64,000 bases of DNA from Cytophaga aurantiaca DSM 3654 (GCF_000379725.1 NZ_KB903665.1:130381-194380); one strand, 5' to 3'. Positions 17,868 to 27,746 are shown, counted from the stretch's first letter. Notes: generated by a model from the sequence alone, not told the origin. Numbers and translations are program-made.

Positions 17868-19784
17868 TTATTTCTTGTAAAAATCCTCCATTAATACCTG
17901 CAGGAATGCCTCAGCATAGGTAATATCCTGCTTGGTAATTCCCTTTTTTTGCTGAGTAATTTGTTGATTGTTCAATCCGTACATAAAAAAACGCTTGTTG
18001 TTGTATACGCTTGCAAATCCATCGTTAAACGAATACCAGGCCGGATATTGAGTAGTATCTGTAATATTGATGGGTTTAGAGAATGTAAATGCAGCAGGTT
18101 TTAAACCCAGATATGCAGCGATGCTCGGAGCAAGCTCAATCTGAGAATGGGTATTTGCAACTAGTCTTTTTTGATTAATAGCACCGCCCAGCCAAACCAT
18201 CGGAATCTTAAATTCATCGGGTGTATGGTTTGCATATTCATTGCCAGGCAATACATGTCCGTGATCTCCAATTACAATGATCCATGTATTGTTCCACCAT
18301 GCCTGCTGTTGTGCTTTATGAATGAAATCAGCAAAACAGGAGTCTGTGTAATGATGCGCATTTTTAAATTGTATTGTCTTTGAACTTCCTGCTAATACAC
18401 GTCTTCCAGGCACGTCAAAAGGTTCGTGGCTGCTAAGCGTGAAAAGTGTATAGAAAAAAGGATTCGCTTTTTTACTTTGTAGATTTGCGCGCTCTAATAA
18501 ACGGTCAAACGTAAATTGATCATGCGCTCCCCATTTGGCGCCCCAGCTTTCTTCAGGGAAATCAAACTTGCCTTGAATTTCATCAAAGCCATTGTAATTC
18601 ATGTACGAACGCATATTGGCAAACTCCAGCTCTCCGCCATAAATATACCCTGTATTATAACCGGCTCCTTTTAGCTGCTGTGTAATAAAAGGCAGTTTAC
18701 GCGACTTGCCCGGTTCGGTCATGATGGAGTAATCGGGCTGCGCCGGATATGCACTCAACAGCGCTACCAAGCCTTTATCGCTGCGGTCTCCGCTTGCATA
18801 CATGCTGGAAAAATAAATACCGGAATTTTTTAACGTATTTAAACCCGGAGTTACCGTATCGTTTAAAACTTTTGCTGTTAAGCTTTCCCAGACGATCAAA
18901 ATAATATTCGGACGAGTACTTGTTAAAGGGATTGAATCAAGAGCAGATGCAATCAAGCGTTGCCGAACAATACGATCTTCATCTCCCGATTTAATTAAAC
19001 GATATCGTTCCGGATCCGGGCCGTTTTGTTCAATCACCGAACGGGCCAGTGTCCATGCAGGATTTAGCGCAGCTTGATTTAAAATAGGTATTGTAGAATA
19101 GTACGCAACACTTTCGTTGTTGGGTATTTGCTGCAAACCGCCTCGGATGGGAATAACCAGCAAGGCTGCAACAAATAAGGCAATAGGTACTTGCCATAAT
19201 TTTAAATGAATGAACGGAAACGTGAAATAATATTTTTTAAATATTTTAAAACCGATATATGCAGCAATAAAAAAGAATGGAAGTAGCAGCCACAAAGGAG
19301 AGGACATGGCGGAACCAATCATTTCTGCAGGTGTACCTGTATAACGAAAGAGTGTATTATCTAATCTGAATCCCCAGAATGAAAACAATTCTGCATCAAG
19401 CGTATAGGCAAAGGCCAGTAAAATGATCCAGATACTTGTATATATAAGTATACTGTTGCGAACAATTTTTTCATTGAGCTTAAACACCAATAAAAGCGGG
19501 AGCAGAGCTGCAATGAGTATTGTAATATAGGAGGCAAAGGAAATATCTAAGGTTAGTCCGTAAACAAACGATTTTAACGTTTCCGTGATTGGAAGTTTAG
19601 AAATAGGCTTGATGTGATAAAGCAGAAAAAAGCATCTTCCGCACAGGAAGAATAACATCCAGAATAACAGATAGCGTAAAATAAATAGAATATACTTTTT
19701 CAGAAGAATTAAGGTTTTGGGTTTAATAGTTAAAATTAAGCAGAATTGAGAGCATTGAAGCAGAATTGCTAAAGTACTTTTCAA
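17868..19784 (-). CDS. LTA synthase-like sulfatase-domain membrane protein
   Basis: This 638-aa protein has about five N-terminal transmembrane helices (to residue ~215) and an extracytoplasmic sulfatase-fold domain. Visible residues include NIILIVWESLTAKV (first metal Glu), ASGDRSDKGLVALLSAYPAQP with a Ser where LtaS has its nucleophilic Thr, and IIVIGDHGHVLPG with the D-H-G-H metal site. Relatives transfer phosphoglycerol or phosphoethanolamine to glycans or lipids. The acceptor here is unknown. The start is uncertain: the first ~30 residues before LLKKYILFILRYLLFW look unlike the family, but I see no better start codon. Confidence 0.8.
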   Translation of the reverse strand: MKSTLAILLQCSQFCLILTIKPKTLILLKKYILFILRYLLFWMLFFLCGRCFFLLYHIKPISKLPITETLKSFVYGLTLDISFASYITILIAALLPLLLVFKLNEKIVRNSILIYTSIWIILLAFAYTLDAELFSFWGFRLDNTLFRYTGTPAEMIGSAMSSPLWLLLPFFFIAAYIGFKIFKKYYFTFPFIHLKLWQVPIALFVAALLVIPIRGGLQQIPNNESVAYYSTIPILNQAALNPAWTLARSVIEQNGPDPERYRLIKSGDEDRIVRQRLIASALDSIPLTSTRPNIILIVWESLTAKVLNDTVTPGLNTLKNSGIYFSSMYASGDRSDKGLVALLSAYPAQPDYSIMTEPGKSRKLPFITQQLKGAGYNTGYIYGGELEFANMRSYMNYNGFDEIQGKFDFPEESWGAKWGAHDQFTFDRLLERANLQSKKANPFFYTLFTLSSHEPFDVPGRRVLAGSSKTIQFKNAHHYTDSCFADFIHKAQQQAWWNNTWIIVIGDHGHVLPGNEYANHTPDEFKIPMVWLGGAINQKRLVANTHSQIELAPSIAAYLGLKPAAFTFSKPINITDTTQYPAWYSFNDGFASVYNNKRFFMYGLNNQQITQQKKGITKQDITYAEAFLQVLMEDFYKK

Positions 19785-19876
19785 CGAGTTAGGTCAGGAT
19801 ATCTGTATTTTGAATTGATAAATACGTATATACACGGATTTTGGCAACTTGCCCTTAAATTTTTATGCCTAAAAGG

Positions 19877-19905
19877 TTGAAATGAATAAGGTTTTTATAG
19901 TTTTG
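19877..19905 (+). promoter_or_regulatory. Bacteroidota-type promoter of the GSIII gene
   Basis: A TTG at 19877-19879 and TAGTTTTG at 19898-19905 match the -33 TTG / -7 TAnnTTTG pattern with 18-bp spacing, about 40 bp upstream of the start codon. Confidence 0.55.
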
Positions 19906-19943
19906 GGTTAGAATATAGACCCCTAAAGAAAAAATTATTCATT

Positions 19944-22118
19944 ATGGCCCACTTACGTTTTAAAGCTTTAGAAAGTCTTAATGCAAGGCAACCAATTAAA
20001 GTTACAGCCCCATCCACTAAGATATCTGATTATTATGGAGAAAATGTGTTTGGTATAGATGCAATGAAGCGTTATATCTCATCCGATGCAGTTAAAGTAG
20101 TATTAGCAGCAACAGATTCAGGTGAGAAAATTGATGCTATTACCGCAGATGCTGTTGCAGCAGGTATGAAATGCTGGGCTATTGAAAAAGGTGTTACACA
20201 CTATACGCACTGGTTTCAGCCGTTAACAGATGCTACAGCTGAGAAGCATGATTCATTTTTTGATCTGGATGGTGAAGGTAAACCTTTTGAAAAATTTAAA
20301 GGAAGTGCTCTTGTTCAGCAGGAACCGGATGCCTCTTCTTTCCCGAACGGCGGTATTCGTTCTACATTCGAAGCACGTGGCTACACGGCCTGGGATCCAT
20401 CGTCTCCGGCTTTTATTATGGGCGGTACCTTATGTATTCCTACCATATTTGTTTCCTATACAGGTGAATCTTTAGATAACAAAGCACCCTTATTGAAATC
20501 GCTTGCAGCGGTTGACAAAGCTGCTACTGAAGTATGTCAGTTCTTCGATAAAGACATTACAAAAGTAACTGCAACACTTGGACCTGAACAGGAATATTTC
20601 TTGGTAGATGCAGCATTGTTCAATGCTCGTCCGGACTTGCTAATGGCTGGTCGTACCGTATTTGGTCATGCGCCTTCCCGCGGACAACAATTAGACGATC
20701 ACTATTTTGGTTCTATACCGCCACGTGTAAATGATTTCATGGTTGATTTTGAAATCGAAGCATTGAAGCTTGGAATCCCTGCACGTACACGTCACAACGA
20801 AGTTGCACCGGGCCAATATGAGATGGCACCTACTTTTGAAGAGTGTAACCTGTCTTGCGATCACAATCAATTGATCCGTGATTTAATGCATAAAGTGGCA
20901 GAGAAACATGCCTTAAAAGTATTGTTCCATGAAAAACCTTTTTCAGGAATCAATGGCAGCGGAAAACATAACAACTGGGCGTTGAGCACAAACTTTGGTA
21001 AAAATTTATTAAGCCCGAGCAGCAAGCCAAAAGAAAATTTAATCTTTTTAACGTTCCTTGTGAATGTTGTTAAAGCAGTAAACGATTATGCAGACTTATT
21101 GCGTGCATCGATTGCATCTGCCGGTAACGACCACCGTTTGGGTGCAAACGAAGCACCTCCTGCAATCATTTCAGTATTCCTTGGTAAACAACTAACTGAA
21201 GTACTGGAAGAGCTTGAGAAGAACGGAAACGTGCGTATTGATAAAGGGGATAACATGTATATGAAATTAGGGATCAATAAAATTCCTGAATTGTTGTTGG
21301 ATAATACCGATCGCAACCGTACATCTCCATTTGCTTTCACAGGTAATAAATTTGAATTCAGAGCTGTGGGAAGTGCTGCAAACTCAGCTTCACCAATGAC
21401 AGTATTGAATACCATTGTTGCAGAAACATTAGTGCAATTCAAATTAGAAGTGGATAAACAAATTGATAAAGGAGTGAAGAAAGAAGTTGCTGTAGCAAAC
21501 GTGTTACGCGACTATACACTTGCTTCCAAGAAGATCCGTTTTGAAGGAAACGGATACAGCGAAGAATGGGTGAAAGAAGCTTCGAAGAGAGGATTGAACA
21601 ATGTAATGACAACACCACAAGCGCTTGATTTCTGGATTACACCAAAGGTTAAAAAATTATTTGAAAAGCATGGTATTTATTCAGAACGTGAATTAGAAGC
21701 ACGTTATGAGATCATGCAGGAAAATTATATTAAAAAAATTCAGATCGAAGGCCGTGTAATTGGTGATTTGTCTATCAATCACATCATTCCTACAGCTATT
21801 GAATATCAAAACAAATTGATATTGAATGTAAAAGGGTTGAAAGATATTGGTCTTGAAAAAGAAGCTAAACCGATTATTGAAGTCATTAAAGAGATATCTA
21901 AGCATATCAATGCAATTCAAACAGATGTCGATGCAATGACGGAGGCACGTAAAAAAGCAAACGTCATTGAGCACATGCCCGAGAGAGCAAAAGCATACTG
22001 CGATAAAGTGAAGCCATACTTTGATACAATCCGTTACGCGGTCGACAAATTGGAGTTGATTGTGGATGATGAAATGTGGCCATTACCTAAATACAGAGAA
22101 CTTCTGTTTTTAAGGTAA
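19944..22118 (+). CDS. glnN: Glutamine synthetase type III
   Basis: This 724-aa GSIII forms glutamine from glutamate, ammonia and ATP. The length and the N-terminal block (RFKALESLNARQP) are typical of the large dodecameric GSIII of Bacteroidota. Recognisable motifs are HYTHWFQPLTDATAEKHDSF, GGIRSTFEARGYTAWDPSSP, LGPEQEYFLVD (metal-binding Glu), GQYEMAP, GINGSGKHNNWALST (ammonia/ATP site) and the C-terminal helical extension unique to this type. It is followed after 243 bp by a GSII gene, so two unrelated glutamine synthetase types sit side by side. Confidence 0.95.
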   Translation: MAHLRFKALESLNARQPIKVTAPSTKISDYYGENVFGIDAMKRYISSDAVKVVLAATDSGEKIDAITADAVAAGMKCWAIEKGVTHYTHWFQPLTDATAEKHDSFFDLDGEGKPFEKFKGSALVQQEPDASSFPNGGIRSTFEARGYTAWDPSSPAFIMGGTLCIPTIFVSYTGESLDNKAPLLKSLAAVDKAATEVCQFFDKDITKVTATLGPEQEYFLVDAALFNARPDLLMAGRTVFGHAPSRGQQLDDHYFGSIPPRVNDFMVDFEIEALKLGIPARTRHNEVAPGQYEMAPTFEECNLSCDHNQLIRDLMHKVAEKHALKVLFHEKPFSGINGSGKHNNWALSTNFGKNLLSPSSKPKENLIFLTFLVNVVKAVNDYADLLRASIASAGNDHRLGANEAPPAIISVFLGKQLTEVLEELEKNGNVRIDKGDNMYMKLGINKIPELLLDNTDRNRTSPFAFTGNKFEFRAVGSAANSASPMTVLNTIVAETLVQFKLEVDKQIDKGVKKEVAVANVLRDYTLASKKIRFEGNGYSEEWVKEASKRGLNNVMTTPQALDFWITPKVKKLFEKHGIYSERELEARYEIMQENYIKKIQIEGRVIGDLSINHIIPTAIEYQNKLILNVKGLKDIGLEKEAKPIIEVIKEISKHINAIQTDVDAMTEARKKANVIEHMPERAKAYCDKVKPYFDTIRYAVDKLELIVDDEMWPLPKYRELLFLR

Positions 22119-22311
22119 TAATAGTATTGTTCTAACTTTAAACTGGCATTCAAGCAAAATAATGCCTGTTTAATTTGTATTATTCCAATTAAAAATTGTC
22201 TGTAAAATATTTTAGTACTTCAAAATCAAGAAGTTTTAAAATATGTGCAAAAAGAGATACGACTTATGTGTTAAAACATTAGTTTTTTACAAATAGAGGG
22301 TTAAATTTGCA

Positions 22312-22319
22312 TCATAGTA
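22312..22319 (+). promoter_or_regulatory. -7 box upstream of the GSII gene
   Basis: TAAATTTG at 22312-22319 fits the TAnnTTTG -7 consensus and would start a transcript about 36 nt before the GSII start codon. No clear -33 TTG is seen at the right distance. Confidence 0.45.
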
Positions 22320-22361
22320 TTTACAATTCTTATTAATTATCTATAAACACGTTCATTTTCG

Positions 22362-23375
22362 ATGGCAAAGTCAAAATTAGAGTACATCTGGCTTGATGGT
22401 TACCAACCAATTCAAAGCTTACGTAGCAAAACTAAAATTGAAGACGATTTTAGTGGGAAATTAGAAGATCTTAGCAATTGGTCTTTTGACGGTTCGTCAA
22501 CAGAACAAGCAAAAGGTGGTTCTTCTGACTGTTTGTTAAAACCAGTATTTGTTTGTCCTGATCCACAGAGAAAAAATGGTTATTTAGTAATGTGTGAAGT
22601 ATTAAATGCAGATGGTACTCCTCACGTTTCAAATGGTCGTGCTCAAATTTCAGATGATGACAATGATTTCTGGTTCGGTTTCGAACAGGAATATTTCTTA
22701 TATGATTTAACTACAAACATGCCGTTAGGTTTCCCTGCTGGTGGATATCCAAAACCACAAGGACCTTACTATTGTTCAGTAGGTGCTCAGAATGCTTATG
22801 GTCGTGAGATCATTGAAGAGCATTTGGATGTATGTCTTGATGCTGGCTTAAACGTTGAAGGTATCAACGCTGAGGTTGCTGCAGGTCAGTGGGAATTCCA
22901 GATCTTCGCTAAAGGTGCTAAACGTGCTGGTGACGAAATTTGGGTTGCTCGTTACTTGTTAGAAAGAATCGGGGAAAAATATGGTGTTTCTGTAAACTAC
23001 CATCCTAAGCCACTTGGTAACCTTGACTGGAACGGTTCAGGTATGCACGCGAACTTCTCTAATACATTGTTGAGAACAGCAGGCAGCAAAGAAGTATTCG
23101 ATAAAGTATGTGAAGCATTCCGTCCGGTAGTTAAAGAACACATCGACGTTTACGGTGCATACAACGAATTACGTTTAACTGGTAAGCACGAAACTGCAAG
23201 TATTCATGATTTCAGCTACGGTGTATCTGATCGTGGTGCTTCAATCCGTATCCCGGTTTTAGTTCCTGCTAAAGGCTGGAGTGGTTACCTAGAAGATCGT
23301 CGTCCAAACTCTGCGGCAGATCCATACAAAGTTGCTGCACGTATCATCAAAACAGTTAAGCCGATTACGCGCTAA
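22362..23375 (+). CDS. Glutamine synthetase type II
   Basis: This 337-aa protein is of the eukaryote-like GSII class rather than GSI. It has LEYIWLDGYQPIQSLRSKTK, LSNWSFDGSSTEQA, DCLLKPV, GFEQEYFLYD, GINAEVAAGQWEFQIF, DWNGSGMHANFSN and SYGVSDRGASIRIPV, all in GSII order and at GSII length. It makes glutamine in the cytoplasm. Promoter and terminator of its own suggest separate expression from the GSIII gene upstream. The codon usage looks like that of a highly expressed gene. Confidence 0.93.
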   Translation: MAKSKLEYIWLDGYQPIQSLRSKTKIEDDFSGKLEDLSNWSFDGSSTEQAKGGSSDCLLKPVFVCPDPQRKNGYLVMCEVLNADGTPHVSNGRAQISDDDNDFWFGFEQEYFLYDLTTNMPLGFPAGGYPKPQGPYYCSVGAQNAYGREIIEEHLDVCLDAGLNVEGINAEVAAGQWEFQIFAKGAKRAGDEIWVARYLLERIGEKYGVSVNYHPKPLGNLDWNGSGMHANFSNTLLRTAGSKEVFDKVCEAFRPVVKEHIDVYGAYNELRLTGKHETASIHDFSYGVSDRGASIRIPVLVPAKGWSGYLEDRRPNSAADPYKVAARIIKTVKPITR

Positions 23376-23398
23376 TCTGTTTGTTGATTTAAATATTG

Positions 23399-23438
23399 AA
23401 AAGTCTCCCGCGAATTATTCGTGGGAGACTTTTTTGTT
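23399..23438 (+). terminator. Rho-independent terminator
   Basis: AAGTCTCCCGCGAA pairs with TTCGTGGGAGACTT (one G-U pair) across a 5-nt loop and is followed by a T run. It ends the GSII gene. Confidence 0.9.
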
Positions 23439-23508
23439 TTAAATCCATTCGAAATAACTGAAATATCTTATATTAGTTATATGTTCAATAATTTTAAAAT
23501 CATATTTT

Positions 23509-24228
23509 ATGAATAGACGTATACTTAAGAAAGCAACTCTGTTTTTAATTGTTTGTTTTTTGTTTCTAACATCAGCACAAAACCTTCGGGCCTGTACGGG
23601 TATAGATGTTATTGTTACTAAAATTACATTTACATCCATTACTACTGACTCATATATGTATACGTATGAGATCAAGAACACAGGTACCCAATCTGTTCCA
23701 TTGAATCAACTGTCACTACAGAATTATGTTGCCACAGATGCACAAGGATCAAATCAAAAAGCAGCAGGAGGTTCAAATATTGTTCTGTCCAGCAATACAG
23801 GAGTGATTGCCGCAGGTGCTACCTTTACTGGAACACTCGGTGCATATCCAAATGCAGTGGGTACTTATCCCCAAAGTTCATATCCGTATTTATTTGTCAC
23901 TGTTTCTGTTTATCCGGGAACAGAATGTGATAATACAAATAATACATTGGTTGCTCTAATTGAAATGACCACTACCGGTAACCAATCCAAACATACAGCC
24001 GATGCTACATTAATCTGGAATGCAACTACAAAAAGTTTTTTGGTTAAAGACTGGTCGGGTAGCAGTACCTCGTTGCAATACAATATATTCAACATGTCCG
24101 GCACGTTGTGTATGTCCGGTTTTATTGAAGAAGAACTATCTACAACACTGACTTCATTACAAAATGGTATGTACATCATTTACATTACAGATGGAGAAAA
24201 AGTATATTCAAAGAAAATAATCTATTAA
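23509..24228 (+). CDS. Exported protein with CARDB-like domain and T9SS-type C-terminal domain
   Basis: This 239-aa protein has a signal peptide (ATLFLIVCFLFLTSAQ), a CARDB-like beta-sandwich (residues ~35-145, with YTYEIKNTGTQSVPLNQLSLQN and the NTNNTLVALI end strand) and a C-terminal domain of ~75 residues ending LQNGMYIIYITDGEKVYSKKIIY, quoted here as NGMYIIYITDGEKVYSKKI. This end has the pattern of T9SS type A sorting domains, so the protein is probably secreted or attached to the cell surface. It is monocistronic. Its function is unknown. Confidence 0.7.
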   Translation: MNRRILKKATLFLIVCFLFLTSAQNLRACTGIDVIVTKITFTSITTDSYMYTYEIKNTGTQSVPLNQLSLQNYVATDAQGSNQKAAGGSNIVLSSNTGVIAAGATFTGTLGAYPNAVGTYPQSSYPYLFVTVSVYPGTECDNTNNTLVALIEMTTTGNQSKHTADATLIWNATTKSFLVKDWSGSSTSLQYNIFNMSGTLCMSGFIEEELSTTLTSLQNGMYIIYITDGEKVYSKKIIY

Positions 24229-24233
24229 ATGCA

Positions 24234-24271
24234 ATAAGATTAAAGTCGAATCATTTCTACTTTAATCTTAT
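24234..24271. terminator. Terminator-like hairpin
   Basis: The 13-bp inverted repeat ATAAGATTAAAGT / ACTTTAATCTTAT (24234-24246 with 24259-24271) begins 6 bp after the stop of the exported protein. The 3' T run is weak. Confidence 0.6.
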
Positions 24272-24320
24272 ACATGAATCCGCTCTTAAGCCTTTTACCC
24301 CTGAATATATTTTTAAGTGG

Positions 24321-24368
24321 AATATGCCTTTGTAGTGTATCATGAATGATTCATTACAAAGGCATATT
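24321..24368. repeat. 14-bp inverted repeat in the gap before the MBOAT gene
   Basis: AATATGCCTTTGTA and its exact complement TACAAAGGCATATT (24321-24334, 24355-24368) enclose 20 bp. It lies ~100 bp upstream of the MBOAT start and could be a second terminator or a regulatory structure. Confidence 0.6.
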
Positions 24369-24471
24369 TGACTTTACAATTGCGACCTTCTTAAGGTTTT
24401 ATTACCTTGTGAAGTATAAACAGAAAAAGTTGTAAGTAGGAGGATAAAACTTATGGAAATTAACAGGTAAT

Positions 24472-25932
24472 ATGCTTTTTAACTCAATACACTTTGCCAT
24501 ATTTCTGCCGATAGTTTTTATCCTTTATTGGTTTTTGAAAGGAAACTTAAAACTTCAAAATATTTTATTACTCGTTTCGAGCTATTTTTTTTATGCATGC
24601 TGGGACTGGCGCTTTATGTTTCTGCTTATCTTTTCAACGCTATTGGATTATTTCACCGGTATTAAAATTTACGATGCTGCCAATCAGAAAGAAAAAAAGT
24701 TTTGGTTATTTCTTAGTATTGCCATCAACTTAGGCTTCCTTGGAGTATTTAAATACTATAATTTTTTTGCTTCATCCTTTGCTGATGCACTGTCGCTATT
24801 GGGCTTTAAAGCTGATTTCGTCTCTTTGCAAGTATTATTACCTGTCGGAATTTCTTTTTATACCTTTCATGGCTTATCCTATGTTCTGGATCTCTATAAA
24901 AACAAAATTACACCTGAAAGAAACCTGATCAACTATTCTGTTTTTGTTAGCTTTTTCCCATTGCTTGTAGCCGGGCCAATAGAACGGGCAACACATCTAT
25001 TACCTCAGATTCTTAAAAAAAGAGAATTTGATTATTCAAAAGCGGTTGACGGATTGAGACAAATATTATGGGGCCTATTCAAGAAAATTGTAATAGCAGA
25101 TAACTGTGCTGAATATGCGAATACAATTTTCAATCATTCATCAGACTATTCAGGAAGTACGCTTGTTTTAGGAGCATTGTTTTTTACGTTTCAAATCTAT
25201 TGCGACTTTTCAGGTTACTCTGATATTGCATTGGGTGTAGCACGTTTATTTGGTATAGATCTTTTAAGAAACTTTGCTTTTCCATATTTCTCAAGAGATA
25301 TAGCCGAGTTTTGGAGACGCTGGCACATTTCGCTTTCCTCTTGGTTTAAAGAATACCTCTATATCCCATTAGGAGGTAGTAAAGGCGGCACGTGGATGAA
25401 GATACGTAATACCTTTATCATCTTTCTTGTAAGTGGTTTTTGGCATGGCGCAAACTGGACCTTTATTGCCTGGGGCACCTTGAACGCAATTTATTTCTTA
25501 CCACTTTTATTAACCAACAGAAATCGCCATAACTTAGAAACTGTTGCACAAGGCAAGTTCATTCCAGGTATTAAGGATTTTTTATTGATGTTATTCACTT
25601 TTAGTTTAACTGTATTTGCCTGGATATTTTTCAGAGCAAATACCATTGAGCACGCCATAAATTACATTCAGGGAATTTTCTCACTGTCAATATTTTCATT
25701 TCCTTATATCATAGAAGAAGGCACCGGACATCAAATTTTTCCATATAGCCTGATAGCATTGTTAATTATTTTTAATATGCTTGAATGGCAAGGTAGGGAA
25801 AGCCAATATGCGATTGCTCGCTTAGGTATGGGATGGAAGCGTCCGTTAAGATATGCATTCTATTATACAATTATTGTTGCAATTTTTTGGTTTCATGGCA
25901 AAGAGCAACAATTCATTTATTTTCAATTTTAG
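24472..25932 (+). CDS. MBOAT-family O-acyltransferase (AlgI/DltB-like)
   Basis: This 486-aa polytopic inner-membrane protein moves acyl groups, typically acetate, across the membrane onto exported polysaccharide. The family blocks are clear: GISFYTFHGLSYVLDLYK, FFPLLVAGPIERA, EFWRRWHISLSSWFKEYLYI and the catalytic His in VSGFWHGANWTFIAWG. The length is typical of AlgI-like proteins. The next gene, 15 bp downstream, is an SGNH-type protein, the usual partner. This two-gene set probably O-acylates a surface glycan, but no glycan biosynthesis genes are adjacent. Confidence 0.9.
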   Translation: MLFNSIHFAIFLPIVFILYWFLKGNLKLQNILLLVSSYFFYACWDWRFMFLLIFSTLLDYFTGIKIYDAANQKEKKFWLFLSIAINLGFLGVFKYYNFFASSFADALSLLGFKADFVSLQVLLPVGISFYTFHGLSYVLDLYKNKITPERNLINYSVFVSFFPLLVAGPIERATHLLPQILKKREFDYSKAVDGLRQILWGLFKKIVIADNCAEYANTIFNHSSDYSGSTLVLGALFFTFQIYCDFSGYSDIALGVARLFGIDLLRNFAFPYFSRDIAEFWRRWHISLSSWFKEYLYIPLGGSKGGTWMKIRNTFIIFLVSGFWHGANWTFIAWGTLNAIYFLPLLLTNRNRHNLETVAQGKFIPGIKDFLLMLFTFSLTVFAWIFFRANTIEHAINYIQGIFSLSIFSFPYIIEEGTGHQIFPYSLIALLIIFNMLEWQGRESQYAIARLGMGWKRPLRYAFYYTIIVAIFWFHGKEQQFIYFQF

Positions 25933-25947
25933 TATCTAGTCGTAGCC

Positions 25948-26916
25948 ATGAGAAAATTCATCATAAATAGTATTGTTTTTCTAGCATGTTTTATCTTAAT
26001 AAGTGCTCTTGTTATATTCGTTTATGCATATAAAAATAATATTACACGCAATGATATACCCGCTTTAAACTTTTCTGACAGTTATTCATTTAATGAAAAA
26101 GTTCGTTTTATGAAAAACAGAGAAAGAACTGCAACAACAGTAGCAATAGGGTCTTCCATGACGCAAAATAATCTTCATTCAGAAACTGTAATATCAAATT
26201 TACACACACGTAATTATTTAAACACGTCATCATGGGGCATGTCTATGCACGATAATTTTGTGTTTTTAAAATCGCTGTGTGATATCTATAAAATAGAACG
26301 TGTACTTATTGTCAGCAATATCATTGATTTTCAGCAAACCGATAAGCATATAGATATTCCGTTTGTTGAAAGCTATTTGAAAGGCAATACATGCGAAGTA
26401 GCTAAAGCATTTATAGAACATTTCGACTTAAAGTATTATACACGGAATTTGACTTATGCAAAGAAAGTAAGAAGCTGTGATAAGGATTATGAGTATTTGA
26501 AATATGATCGATACGGTGCAGTAAATTTCCGAACAGATAGTTTTAATATTGATAAAGAGAGATGGGAAAATGATTATTTGTCAAATCCAGGACTAGCGCA
26601 GCACTATCAATATCTTGATAGCATTGCTGCTTATTGTAAGGTAAATGGGATCGAATTATTGTTTTTTCAAAGTCCGGAAAGACAAGACCTCGCCGTTCAT
26701 TTAGATTCTTTAAAATCAAATAATTTAAAGCAACATCTTATAAAAATTAAACATATACTTGAAACGAATAATCAAACCTTTGTTGATTCAAATGAAAAGC
26801 TATGGCAGGATACATTATTTACAGACGCCATTCATTTTAATAAGATGGGTTCTCAATTATTTACTGAATTCTGTTTTGACAAAATGAAACAATGTGGCAG
26901 CAGTGTAAAACATTAA
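25948..26916 (+). CDS. SGNH-hydrolase-like membrane-anchored protein, MBOAT partner
   Basis: This 322-aa protein has one N-terminal transmembrane anchor (IINSIVFLACFILISALVIF) and a periplasmic domain. VAIGSSMTQNN resembles SGNH block I with the nucleophilic Ser, and DAIHFNKMG near the C-terminus supplies the D-x-x-H of block V. Its position 15 bp after the MBOAT gene fits the role of AlgJ/AlgX-like proteins, which pass the acyl group to the polysaccharide. Overall similarity to named members is low, so the specific substrate is unknown. Confidence 0.7.
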   Translation: MRKFIINSIVFLACFILISALVIFVYAYKNNITRNDIPALNFSDSYSFNEKVRFMKNRERTATTVAIGSSMTQNNLHSETVISNLHTRNYLNTSSWGMSMHDNFVFLKSLCDIYKIERVLIVSNIIDFQQTDKHIDIPFVESYLKGNTCEVAKAFIEHFDLKYYTRNLTYAKKVRSCDKDYEYLKYDRYGAVNFRTDSFNIDKERWENDYLSNPGLAQHYQYLDSIAAYCKVNGIELLFFQSPERQDLAVHLDSLKSNNLKQHLIKIKHILETNNQTFVDSNEKLWQDTLFTDAIHFNKMGSQLFTEFCFDKMKQCGSSVKH

Positions 26917-27020
26917 TGTGTAATATAGAGGTAGATTAATAAAATTTGATATGTGTGATTTTGTCCAAATCAACCTGTTATAAAGTCTATTTTGCACCAA
27001 GCATAGTTTAAAGCGATGTA

Positions 27021-27028
27021 TACCTTTG
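27021..27028 (+). promoter_or_regulatory. -7 box upstream of the SnoaL-like gene
   Basis: TACCTTTG at 27021-27028 matches the TAnnTTTG consensus exactly and lies 22 bp before the start codon at 27051. The -33 element is not clear. Confidence 0.5.
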
Positions 27029-27050
27029 CATTGTATGTTAACTAAATTTT

Positions 27051-27425
27051 ATGACAGCTATAAAAACAAAAACTCCACACGAAGTAGCAACACGATTTCA
27101 AGAACTTGCCATGCAGGAAAAGTGGTTTGAAATTCAGGAAGAGCTTTTTTCTGAAGATGTAATAAGCATAGATCCTGAAAACTCACCCTATATGGGTTAT
27201 GCAGAAGGTAAGGCAAACGTTCGGAAGAAAGGGGAAGACTTTGTAAAGAAGATTCAGGCATTCCATGGAGCAACTACTAGCGTGCCTGTTTTAGCTGGTA
27301 ATCACTTTGCTGTTGGCAGAGAAATGGATGTGACGGTAGAAGGTTTTGGAAGAATACAATTGAACGAAATCATGTTGTATGAAGTAAAAGATGGAGAGAT
27401 TGTATTGGAGCAGTTTTTCTATTAA
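27051..27425 (+). CDS. SnoaL/NTF2-like fold protein
   Basis: This 124-aa cytoplasmic protein has the cone-shaped NTF2-like pattern: an N-terminal helix (ATRFQELAMQEKWFEIQEELFSEDV, quoted here as EVATRFQELAMQEKWFEI), then ISIDPENSPYMGYAEGKANV and late strands (GRIQLNEIMLYEVKDGEIVLEQFFY, in part). Such proteins are small-molecule isomerases, hydrolases or binding proteins. No catalytic residue set can be assigned. It is a single-gene unit with its own -7 box. Confidence 0.75.
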   Translation: MTAIKTKTPHEVATRFQELAMQEKWFEIQEELFSEDVISIDPENSPYMGYAEGKANVRKKGEDFVKKIQAFHGATTSVPVLAGNHFAVGREMDVTVEGFGRIQLNEIMLYEVKDGEIVLEQFFY

Positions 27426-27746
27426 GTAATATTATTGATGGACCGGAAAACAAAACTACCTGCCCGTATATTTGCTCTTAATTTATTCGCTTTCAAAATA
27501 TATATTTCCTGTTATTAATTTATTTGAGTTTTGTTCGTATCTATAAAGTAATAATTATTTTTTGGAACCATTTTTGTTATTCTTCTCAAATTGGGCAAGG
27601 ACGGATAATCCGTTCATATAAAATAGGTTCAATTGTGCTTAAATCAATATACAATTGATTTAGATCATATAAATAACTCCCGATAGTGTTGCCTTGAATG
27701 ATGAGCATTTTTCAAGGGATAGCTTAATGTACTCCAAAGTTTTTTT
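27426..27746. other. AT-rich intergenic region without a recognised gene
   Basis: This 321-bp gap separates the SnoaL-like gene from the spondin_N gene. It contains one TATATTTG (27467-27474) that fits a -7 box but is 270 bp from the next gene. I see no open frame with coding character and no strong hairpin. Confidence 0.5.
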
